From positions 8,149,501-8,213,500 of the forward strand of contig JASSKH010000023.1 in assembly GCA_031763025.1 (NCBI GenBank): a stretch of 64,000 nt of DNA. Direction: 5' to 3'. The stretch comes from Macrocystis pyrifera (taxonomy: Eukaryota; Sar; Phaeophyceae; Laminariales; Laminariaceae). The notes beneath the pieces were generated by a model that made no database searches, was not told where the DNA came from, and saw only the letters and a program-made list of their open reading frames with translations. Position 1 is the first letter of the stretch, and each line of letters opens with the position of its first letter. Positions 11,040-22,800 of the stretch are shown piece after piece. The translations under genes were made by a program, and so were the position numbers.

Positions 11040-11575
11040 TACATTCATACATACGCCCGCACCCCAAGCTCTTCCTATTTATCCTCGATATGCATCGTAG
11101 GCTCCGACACTTGCAACTACTACAGGTACAACAGTAGCCAAGAGTACACCCTGGATGTGTCACCTCACGCAGTTTTGCCTGGTGGCAGTTGGTTGGTTGT
11201 TGATCGGTGGGCGTGATCGGGAGTCAGGTTACACACACATACATGCCCCCGCACACCAAGCTCTGCCTATCTATCCTCGATGACGCGTCGTAGCCTCCAA
11301 CACTTGCAACTACAGGTACAATAGCCAAGAATACGCACCTCTCGCGCTGGTTTGGCCTGTTACTATTCTGCTGGGCAACAGCAGGTGGCGGTTGTTGTTG
11401 GTCGTCGTCGTGGTGGGTGTAGAGGGGAGTCGGGATAATTACATGCGCCCGCACCTCAAACTCTGGTCTACCTATCCATCCTCCGTGATGCATATCGCAG
11501 GCCCCGATACAAGTCATCCATAGGGTATACTGCGGATGTGCCACCTCACGCGCATGGTTTGCCTGCTGCTGCTGC
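11040..11575 (+). repeat. tandem array of ~190-bp units (about 3)
   Basis: Units near 11045, 11240 and 11440 share CATxCxCCCGCACxCCAA, CTCTxCCTAT, ATCCTCGATG, CATCGTAGGC and TTGCAACTAC. Each is followed by GGTACAAxAGxAGCCAAGA and CACCTCACGC phrases, and by a GTTGTTGxTCGT segment. The array ends in a short CTG run (11563-11580). Confidence 0.7.
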
Positions 11576-13041
11576 TGCTGGGCGGCATGGCCGCAGCGAT
11601 GTACAACAGCCTGCTTGTTGTACTCGTAGCACGCTCAATACGATATCTGTGCTCAGCAGCAGTTGTAGCGACACTGGTGGCCAATCACGGCCATTTTGCA
11701 AGTCATACGGTAAGTCATAGTAACTCTGCTTTGATTGGTGGAAGCTCGAAAAGTCTAGTCTGTTTTTACGTTGTTTTTCGCTGGTAAAATATCTCTTGGC
11801 CCAGTGCCTTCATTCATGTAATAATTAAATTTTATTTTCTGCCTGCTTGGAACACGTTCCCACCGGTCAGAAAGAAAAAAAACGAACAGCAGAGCTTCCC
11901 TCTTAGCCTTGTACGCCGCCCGCCCGTCTCGCGACCGCCTCATCACCGATTGGGTCCGGATAAAGTTTTCCTCTCTCTCTGCCACAGTGAGCGTCGTCGC
12001 CCGCCTCGCGTGAAGCCCGGTGCTCACCGTGGCCCTTCTTCGCCACTTCGACAAAGTTGGTGCTCAAACTTCATTGAAGTCTCTTTGAAGTTTAGTTTGG
12101 TCGCAAAAATAGGCACCGCTTAAATATTATTTCGCATATCAAAACGACCCTTACATATCGTATATGGTGCAAGCGGAGCCTCACAAGGAGGCCAGACAGA
12201 GTCCATTCGTGCTTCCTGCGTGTCTCGAGAGAGACGCAATGCCTAGCCATGCAAACGGCGACGGCGCTCCTTGCAACACCCCCCTCTACCTGCTAGCACC
12301 CGCTGACACCCGCGGCGGCGCCAGGCTCGCCTGCGGTACCGTGTTCTGACTACACGCACGCGCACGAAACGAAATAAAATGGCTTCAGATTATATATAAG
12401 CAACGCTTGACTCGTACCTGGTACGTACGTTCGTTTGAACACGAGTACACAGCAGTACAAGAAGGCGCTTCTATTGACGAACGTAGTGTTTGTTCGAAAA
12501 TATAAGCTGTACCGGGACAGTACAATGTTGAAGGCATGCAAAAAGACCCTATCATCTCGCGTTACCGTCCTGATCTGTGTATGTATGGCGGGAGTAGGGG
12601 GGACAATATGATACTATTGTCCGAAGGAACGGGGTTCCTTGCGATCTCTGACATTCTGTTTTTGCCTAGTTTTCATCATGCAACGATTGTGCTTTTCTCT
12701 ATCGATTGGCACAATAGTGTTAGGTGGTAGCGGTACTGTATGTCTGGGGAGCTGTAGTGAGTTTAGGGGTCAAACGATCTTCGGAAACGGAGTTGGAGGG
12801 GGCGTAAGAGTGTACGCGGGGGCGAGCGGGAAGGGATGATTGACGTAGTGGGAGCGTTCTGTCCGCCGCGTTAGTGAGTAAGGCGGCACATGTAGTGCGC
12901 GTACTGGGGGAGGTTTTTCCTATAGGAAAACAGGAGTGGCCGGGTTTTCTTCCCTCAGTTTGGTTGGCATGGAATACTTCGGGTCCGCCGTCTAAGATAT
13001 CGCGTGGCTTGCCTTGTCCGGCTAAACCAGCTGGGGAGGAT
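11576..13041. other. intergenic
   Basis: Short overlapping ORFs only. A plus ORF at 12874-13395 (173 codons) runs into the 475-bp repeat copy B and has no recognisable motif. TACCTGGT occurs at 12415-12422. Confidence 0.4.
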
Positions 13042-13514
13042 GTTACGGTGGTAATCCAAGGATTCGAGGGGTTTCCAGAAGTGGACACGGCATGTAGGCA
13101 AAGGGGAAAATGCGAATTGAACCCGTGTGGAGATGTGAGCAGACCGTCACAACCCTTCTCCACCCCCTTTAGACTCTTACAGCCCGTCCCGAGGCCGGCA
13201 GTGTTCCCCTACACAAGGCGAGTACCGACTGAGACAGCTAGGAGATGGTTCAGGTGTACGTTCCGCAGGCTGTGTGGAACAACGGGAATGCAGGTTGGCA
13301 GTCTTTGCAATGAACTGAAAAAGGGCTTGAGCGTGTGGATGAGTGCCAGACGACTTTCTGGCCCGGTTTGTTCTGAGAACGAAAATAATACATGATGTTT
13401 TAAGATGTGAGCCCGTCTGAGCAGCCCTTCGAGGGGCACAAGCTATATCTACCGGGGAACCCGGTGATACTACGCCATCATGCGCGACACGCGTACCCCT
13501 CGACTCTGTGACAT
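13042..13514 (+). repeat. dispersed 475-bp repeat, copy B
   Basis: Partner of 2507-2981 in direct orientation, about 10.5 kb away. It shares both boundaries and is 2 bp shorter. Substitutions are scattered, so the duplication is not brand new. Confidence 0.85.
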
Positions 13515-13886
13515 CCATCTTTCTCGAGTATTCGAAGGGAAAACCCGCTTGGGCGAAAACCTCCGAAAATACAAAAATTTGAACATGACGCGAAAACCCG
13601 AGGATAACAGCCCTCCTGCTAGAATCACGCTTCTTATAGTGTTTGGGTGTCATTCAAAGGCTAAAAGGTGACACTGTAACCATTCAACCCCCGCATACTT
13701 ACCATTTCGGATCGAGTCCTTCCCCTACATACACACCTAACATTATCTGTATTCACTCCTAATACTTGTGTATTATTTCCATCCGTCAAGCCAACCGGTG
13801 TTCGTTCACAAACAGTGCCAATTTCGCTTGACATCAAGTTCTTTGTTACGTCTAACAGTTTGGATCAAGCATCCAAAATTCGAAAC

Positions 13887-15308
13887 TTATGCGACTCTAC
13901 TTGATATCAGTGTCCTCATTAAAACCAATCGATTCCTCAAATTCCTCAGAAGATTTAGGCAAAACCCAACACTGCCCTTGTAGCCAGAGGCTTGGTCGTG
14001 TGCCGGTATTCCGACGATACTTGCGGAAAACGTCAGTTTTTCCGGACCAACTGGCTTCCTATGTTCATGTGCAGTCGTACCCCAATGCACTTCGAATTCG
14101 AGGTGGTCTCTGGGTGCTGCACCAGCTAGCTGTTCAGCTCCTTGAGTTTCCTCAAACATCGCAGTGCAAGGGATATCGATTATGTATAGCATGGAACGCT
14201 AATCATGCCTCTTAAGTATCAACTCCTTAGATATATCTACCCTTGGTACGTATTCTGTCGCTGTGGTGGAAATCGCAACATCTTTCTAGGCCGTGGGAAG
14301 CCAACATACGTATATCCCCTCAAACATGACAACACCACACTCAACACGAATATTACCCGATACGCCTACTTGCGCAAGTTCATCATTGACACCAAGAAAC
14401 ATCGATCTAGTCATCGTACCCCTTTGTAACGTACTACCCTGGATTCATTCTTGCCCATACCACCGCACAGAACGCTTACCATATATACTTCGTAGGTAAT
14501 AGTTAGTGGCGTCTTCCAGTTGACTTCCCTAGGTGCTGCATATCATCTTCTTAACTCCCTTACTCCGTTGGCAATATTCATGTGCGAGTCTGAATCGCAT
14601 GCCACATACATCAGTTTACCTACAAACAACCCATGCTCCGGAGTCATCCTTCTTTGTCAAGCTCGTCCAATGTATTTCCCAAGGGGGGAGCGGGACATTC
14701 ATACCAGTGTTACCACCACGCTGTCCCCCCAACGAATCAGGGCAAGTCCTGGTGGGACCAGTCAGGATGGAGATCTCCCTTAGGGTCGAGCTCAACACAG
14801 CCAGCACCTATGTACGCGAGTGTCAAGTCCCAACGGACTCAACACTCTGAGCCTGAGACCTTGGAATACCCCTCGTGCATCACGGTTCATTTGCGTCCAA
14901 GGCTGCCACATTCCTCTTCTAGGCATCAATCCCAAATATAATCGCGACTTCCCTGTAACATCTGACGCAGCTATTGCATACCCGCCGGCCCTTTGCCCCC
15001 GCCTGTATTTCGCCATGCTTGTCGGGACCGCTGTCGCAGGCAGTATCTTCGACCCCGTGTTCACCCCATCAGACCGACCTGCAACACGGTGTTCAAGTAT
15101 TGTCAGTGATAGCAGGCTTCAGCGCGATATGTCGTGCACGCAGAGGCTTACCTACTAAACGGCCGTCCCGTATAGTCCTCACAAACCTTCTCTTCCGTGA
15201 GATTTCCGGTTCTTGTGTGTTGACCGTGTCCGGCTGGTTTTCTCCCGGTGCGCTGGTTGCTAAGGCCTTCTCCGCTGACTGCGTTTCCTCGTCGTGTTTC
15301 TCCTGCAA
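13887..15308 (-). pseudogene. possible degenerate coding relic on the minus strand
   Basis: Several minus-strand open stretches (15308-15093, 15064-14792, 14807-14616, 14192-13887) follow one another with frame changes. They read protein-like in places, for example G-L-F-V-G-K-L-M-Y-V-A in a frame between two of them, faintly recalling the copia RT end. The similarity is weak and no catalytic motif is visible, so this is a guess at a decayed retroelement. Confidence 0.2.
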
Positions 15309-16856
15309 ACAATCGAGGTGCGGGGTTACATGTCACATGACGAAGACTCCGAGGTAAACATCGATTAGTCCACTCAGCAAAACGGGGGTTGCATCTAACA
15401 CTACTACTTCAACATTGACTTGACACGTTCATCCAACAAGATACAAAATGTACCAGGTGTGTAAAGAGGGCGTCCAACGTCGCTTGACTACGCAGTTCAG
15501 GCACACACACCCTCCGTTCGTGAGATTCAAACGTGCTTGTGCGCCTTCTCAAATAACTCTGCTTCGCCACCAATTTGACTGTAACTACGGGCCAATCGTG
15601 TCTCTCTAAATCCCCAATAACCCCACCTACGCCTTACCCCTAGCTCACGATGTGGCCCGTTACTGAGAGATGCCCAATTGTTGAGCACCAACACCCCTTC
15701 AAACCAGCGAAAAAACAACATGTGCAGGAATACTAACCTATTAACCTCCTGCTCCTCGTCTCGGCCAGACGCAAGTCACTTTTTTTTTTAGTTCGTGTTG
15801 TTACTTGTACCGTAGAAGGTATGCATCACGACGTCAGAGTCACGCTACCGTTTCTGGATGATTTCAACCAAACATCGTGAAACTGTTTCTGTCGAACATG
15901 CTACGTATGACAACGATATTCCGAGGATTGGGGAGTACGATCTCTGCATGCCAACGACAGACGCTGTGAACGCAGCAGTCCCCTCACACACCACATAGAC
16001 GGGCGATGCTCGATGGCGCGGATTTGGTTGATGTTGTGCCTTGTGGGCAAGCCACCCGGGACTCCATGTCGGCTTGCGTTTGGTGTTTTTCTTTCTCGCA
16101 TGTTTTCGGATTTTTACACCACCGACCTCCAGCCACACAGCTCAAGCTCCCTAGCAGTTGGGGGGAACTTCTCGTACGTTGCATGGAGTACGTACAACAT
16201 TCTGGACTGACCTTGATCGCTCAGGCTGCGAGCTGGCTAGAGTTCTCGTCTAGATATTGGTTGGCAGGCTTCGCCAGCGGACTGAATGACGCTAGTAGTT
16301 GACTAGTTGGCTGGCGCTAGTTGGATTTATATTCCATGCAAGGAATGATAATAGAATACACGCCAGCGGCCTTCGACACGGCCATGAGTTGCAGTAGACC
16401 TCTCAGCGCTCTCTATATGAGCGAGTGGTATCAAGGGGAAATGGCAAAGCCAGTATCGAAGAAGCCTTCCATGCCCAAAGGAACACAAATAGTCGGATAG
16501 CTGGCACCGCTGCAGCCAACATGAATATCTAGCCAATTTGTATCTAGATGGCGACTTGTGGTCATCCCACTCGCAACTCTACTGAGCACACGCTGACGAC
16601 AAGTTTCCTCCTTACCGAAATACGAAAACAACTTATTCTTGCCAAAACTAAGAAAATATCATCAAATTTCCTGTGCAGAAAAAACGCGGGGATCGGGGCC
16701 AAACAACCCTAGTCTATAACCTCTATTCCAAAAAACGAGGGGGTGAGGGGGGGGAAGGTCCGACTCTCGGCCTGAGCGCTCGACGTATGGATTAGATTAA
16801 GATGAAGACACTTTCACCTTAAATCAACGCTGCTGCAATACCTTCACCTTTTGCCT
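15309..16856. other. region downstream of the TPR gene
   Basis: Only short ORFs. No further TPR exon was found on the minus strand. A separate terminal exon of the TPR gene could lie here but none could be recognised. Confidence 0.4.
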
Positions 16857-19800
16857 TCAACAAACCCGGGTTCCGAAAAAACCTTTGGGGAGGAAATGAC
16901 GTTTCACCTGTTCCCTTAGCAGCGCCGTCAAGTTGTCCAGCGCCGCAACAACGTCAGGGTGGTGGCGTCCCAGCGTCGCCGCCAAAATCTCGATCGCGCG
17001 TTCATAGAGACTCTGAGCTTCCTTGTACTTGCCCTGCAGGAGAAGTTGGGCATGTTTGTGACTACCGGTCGGTGTGTTTTTCAGGAATGGGAGCCAGCAG
17101 GACGAACAGCACAAAATACAATTACAAGGGGGGATACACCGCGGCGGGCTGATGCCCGCCGCTGCTCCTAGTATGCTCGCAATGGGCGATACATGTAGGT
17201 ACTGTAGAACAAACCGAGACTGCAAAAGAAGGCGACAGGACTGCCAAGGGGCGTACGTCATTTTTTTGAGGTTGGAGATACAATAGCGAATTATCCAAAA
17301 CAAACAATAACTGACAGTCGGCATGAGGCGACGTCGACGATCGGATATCGAATGGAGATCGTTACGTGGCAGGTTTCTATGAACACTCTGAAAACAACCA
17401 ATGAATACATACAGCACATATAATATATTCTGGCAAAGCACATGATGACGATTTTTCTCAAGAGCAAATTACAGATATCTTACGCGTACAATCGAGGGAA
17501 AAATCAATATAATCACAAACATCCCCAAGCAACATAGGAAACCCATCACATATCGAAACTACTACTATTAGTACTGTACTACGAGGTAATGTTAATGGTG
17601 ACCTTCGAATCTCCCGCTTACGCGTTTGGTCTTTTCGAAGGGAAGAAAAGGGCAACTGAGTATTCTACATATTAACCCGCATATCCTGCGATGTGTAAGG
17701 GGAGGGCTGTTCTCTTTTAAATGTACAACAAGTCGAGGAATAATCAAGCAAACTTGGGAATAGACTTTGAAGTTTTCTGACACTCATCTAGATATTGTAT
17801 ACAGTTCTATTTTGCCGTACTCGTGATGTTATGTGGGAAAGGTCGCGATCGACAGCCACGACTGTTTTCGCAGAAACAGCGAGGCGATGCAGCAAGGTAG
17901 ACTGACGAGGGGCGGGCGCTCAAGGCAACCACCCTCCGGTTGTGCCCGTGATGACATATATTGCTAGCACGCCCCATTTTATTTTCTTCTCTAAAATACA
18001 GAAACGTCATCATATCACTATTGTTTATTGCTGCTCAGCAGTAGTGATGATGATGATATGTAGATATGTTTTTTATGGAACCTTAGTAACAGGTACCAGG
18101 TACGAAAAACACAAGGGGGGGGGGGATTTCTCACTCTTGGCAAGCTCCGTGCAAGCTCCGAGAAATTCTTTATATTTATATCTTTATTTCCCGAATACAG
18201 ACACACCCACTCCTTGAACTGTGCAAGTTCTCAAGCAGATTTAGTCTTCCTCATAAACGGAATGTATTCCCTGCATGAGGCCATATAAAACCCGTAGTAC
18301 GCGCGATCGAAGTACCACCAGGATGACACACAGCTTGAAAAGAGGGCCTTCGACGAAATCCTCGATATCACAGCAGATGTTTTTTTTTAAAAAATTTATG
18401 AACATCGAAGGCGATGGTCGATTCACGTAAGGAGATCGAGTCAGCGTATGTATGGGCATCAAAATCGCCAACCGACAGAACGGGGTAGCTGTTCCTTCCG
18501 ACCGACAAACAATGAGTCACGTTGTCGGTTGGTGTGTGGGTGCCGAGATTTACGATGTCTGCATACCCTGCCTACCCTTTTAACAGTCATTGCTCAACGT
18601 TTCAACCACCAGTGGCCAGTGGAAGAGCACGCTTCGCGTTTGGCTTTCGACTGGCATTTCAAACAGGGTGCCATCTCGGAGGAAAGGGGAAACGTGGCTT
18701 CCCCCCACTTTTTTGATAGCTGAAAGCGATTTCAGTTCCGATTAAAGATTTTCGTTTCAGTGTCGACGATCGATCGGTCGTGCGGCGTGGGGCAATGCAG
18801 CTTCCAAAAGCCATCCGCTGCCAGCGGCATCAGGTGAAAGGCGGGTATCTCATGATGAGGCTGTGCGCAGGCAAATTACAGAGCTACTAACGACTGTGGC
18901 TTTCTGCAAAGTGTATCAACGAAACAAACCTATGCCCAGGTTGTACAAACACGAGATGGACAGCATCATCCCTTTGTACATATCTGAGCCGTGAACCCCA
19001 CTTGACCTGATTGATGCGTGACAAGGCTATGACTGGTACATGCGCTTCGCCTCTGTACTTCGCATGCCTTCGCTAACTTGCTGTGCTCTGCACACATATC
19101 ACGTCGAGTGGTGGTCATTTGCGGTGTCGTTTGTCGCCCTTGGCGGGCACCTAGTCGCACGAGTCTAACAGCTCTGTCGTCCTCCGCAATAAAATCCTAA
19201 TCGACATTTCAAACCACTTTGCTCAAACTCTGAAATATTGTTGTAGGTTATGTGCTGTACATAATCGGAGTATCCAGCAATTGGACCAAAGCGGTCCAAA
19301 GATGGGGTCCGCAATTGTACTCTATATGCATATCTTGGCCAATGCAAGTCTCCCCAGTCCTCGACGAACCCACCACGTAATTGAGAAATGTATGCATTGG
19401 ATTCATGACAGTTATTAATACAGTCCTAGAAAATAACGGCTACGAGTAGGACTTCTTGCTCTGCCTCGATCAAACCACAGCACCACAATAAATGAGCTAG
19501 AGGAAACTCCGCCTCTCACCTGCGCCCTCCATACATGCGCCAGCTGTTCGAGCAAAGGGGCCAACTCAGGATGGTCAGTGCCCAGCGCCGCCTCCAAAAT
19601 CTCGATTGCGCGTCGACAGAGAGCTTCGGCCTTCTCCAGTTCGCCCTGCAGGGACGGTGGGTTTGCGTGAGCTATCATTGATAATCTGCAACGGAGGCCG
19701 ACGTGTGCTGTACTGCGTACGCAGACAACGTTCAACGAGTACTATTTCGATGGCCAATCGTAAATTTTACTTTGTCACCTCCACCGAAGGATCGTGTTGA

Positions 19801-22800
19801 AACACGTACTTTGCTACAGCAGCAGTACATAATAGGCTGACGAGCCGCTGGTGGGCGACATAGTCGTCTATAGGCAGTCCCTTGCAGCATGGAGTAATGT
19901 TGAAGCGTACTATTAGCAAACATTACAGACTACTGTATCTACGTACTTAGTAAAACAGTGGTACGTATAGTCTGGCAGAGAATGCGGCGTAATTAGTTTA
20001 TGTTCGTGTACGTCGGCACATTGTATTCGTAGTCTTTCGTAAACGTATATTTCGATACGATTTCCGTCGTACGGTTGAAATATTACAAAGTAGCCATCTT
20101 GTCAAACGCAAGTATCGGTCTACACGAGGAACTGTAGAGGAGTAGAGGAATGTTGCTGTGGATCGGCCAGTACGATGACCGGTTGGGTGTATGTAGCCGT
20201 AGAGCAGCGAGTGGTCGAGGGTTCTAGTAGGCGCACCCACCTTGCTCACAAGATTTGCTGACATTGGAGTATTTCACATCGTAGTTTGTCTCCTTCAACT
20301 TGGCCCAGATAGAGCCACGTTTCCAACTCATATGATTCGTATGAACGAAGTTTACGGGCCCGCCTGATAGCGATTCGTGCCACGCCTGTGGACTACTGTA
20401 GCACATGCACCCCAATACCTCATGCTGATACTTCGCTAATAATGTCTGTCATCACCTCTCTCATCGACAATCCCGCCCTGTTGCTCAACGGCTTGGCCAC
20501 ACCGGGATGCTGCGGGCCCAGCGCCTTCTCTTGCAAGGCCTGTGACTTCAGATACAGCTTCCTGGCCTCAGGGATATTGTCCTGTGCAAACCCCACGATG
20601 GGCATATTGATTGATCATAACTCCGGAAGTTCGGCATCGTAACACCAGTTCGCGATGGAAAAATAGGAAATACCGACCAGCCATGTGAAATCGTCTAGAT
20701 AAATATTTCCGGCCCTTCTTCTGAAGTTCAACATCGTGAATCGGGATGCGAGGAAAACGTGGCTATTTTTCGACCAGCCAAGTGAAATATTGTACAGAAT
20801 AGTCACCTGTTTTTCGAGCAGGTCTGCCCGGTTGTTGAGCGACTGGGCCACATCTGGATGCCCCGGACCCAGAACGTTCTCCCTTATGGCCTGCGACCTC
20901 TCGTAGAGGGGCTTGGCCTTGTCGTACATGCCCTGTTTAACAAGAGGGCGGACTTTGTGGGCGATCAGAGACTTTGGATTTCACGTTCGAAATCGAAAAA
21001 AAACGGGTGAGGAGCGAAATTCGACCAACCAAATGACCCTTTCGGGAAACCTCTCACCTGCTTCTTCAACAACTCCGCCTGGTTGTTGAGGAGCGTCGCC
21101 ACGCGGGGGTGCTTCGGGCCCAGCCGATTCTCTCGTATTTCCAACGACCGCTGGAACAAGGACTTCGCCTCCTCAAGCTTCCCCTACGTGCGGGCGGTGG
21201 GCACGAGCATTAGCAACTAACTGCATTCCTTGCCAAGCTGTGCAACTAAAAAAGCAGCAAGCAGAACAATCCCGAAACACGTGTTCGCACCTGGCTCTTG
21301 AACAACACAGCCTGGCTGTTGAGCGTTGTTGCCACATCAGGGTGTGTCGTGCCCAACGCCTTCTCGGCTATGTTCAACGACTCCTCGTAACGTTCCTCGG
21401 CCTCGGTGGTCTTGCCCTGGGGCAGCAAACTCGGTTAGTGGGGTTCATTAGTGCAAGGAAAAGGAGAGAAAAAAATGGTTCAAAACAATCAAGGACGCCA
21501 TGGATTATCCTGGACATATCCTTAAAATTGTCCGATTGACCCTGCGTACTATGATATCAAGAGAGTCACCGATGTATATCCTCTAATGATACAATTTGCG
21601 ACCCTTAGCAACCTTGTGAGCGAACAACTCATCGCTTTTTGCTAGTAATAGCTTCGGCGAAATGTTCGACATCACAGCTGAACTTGCAACATGTTGTGTT
21701 ACAAAAGGCTCTCACCTGACTCTCCAACAACTTCGCCAAGTTTTTGAGGTCCTCAGCAACCGTCTGGTGGCCGTGTCCGTACACCTTCGTGTTGATCGCC
21801 AGCGAGCGCTGGTACAGCGGCTCCGCTTCACCGTATTTTCCCTGATCACAAGAGGTGGTTGGTGTGAGCGGTAAGCAAGGTGAACGAACGATCAACAAAT
21901 GAAAACCAAGGGGAAAACTGGAACGGTACTAAGCATCTTGTAAAAATTCTCACCAGTGTCTTCAGCAACCCCGCCCACTTGTTAAGTGCCTGAGCCACGT
22001 CCGGGTGATCCGGACCCACCACCTTCTCTAGAATGTCCAACGACTGCCTGTAGAGGGGCTCAGCTTGGGCGAACTTGCCCTGCGGAACAGGCACAGTAAT
22101 GGGTTGAGCGTGTAGGGGTTAGTCATCCACTGCAGTTGGAAAGCCACTAGGGCACGTGGACCGTACGAAGTGCCCTCGACGTTCGAAATTTAACTTTCTC
22201 ACGACGGCTTCTTCAACAACCACACTTCGCCACAGGGTTCACAATTGCTGCGAAATATATCAGTGACAAAAAAGTAAGAATATTATTGGTTTGCCATCAC
22301 GTCAAACAATTTCCAAGAGCACAGTCCCGCCTGCTGGTCTCAGCAGCGACCACGCAACGGCCGAAAATCGGTAATTACTGCTTGTACGTTGTCATGGTCA
22401 GTTTTTGGGGCTAGGGTTCGGGTTCGGCGTCCGGAGATATCGGGTTGGCCCGAAGTAACCAGAAAAGCTATTGTGTTGTTGGAGCTCCTCTAGATTTTCA
22501 TCACAACCGTATACTTCGACGACGCCACGAACAACCCTCGGTTGTTGAGAAAATATTGACCTTTATTCCATGAACCGATGGGTGCTCGTATCACGATGAG
22601 TATGCTGAGCAAGGATGACGGCTCTGATGTTCAAGGAGTTATTGAGATAGTATTACGGGGGTCCATAGTTAACATGACCAAATATTGTTAGTAAAACAAG
22701 GTAAATATATAAGTTTTTATGTATGCCATAGGTCCTGTTAACTATAGACCCCCGTAATAGGTGTTTCCCCAACGCATTTGGGTGGCGTTATCGCTTGCAT

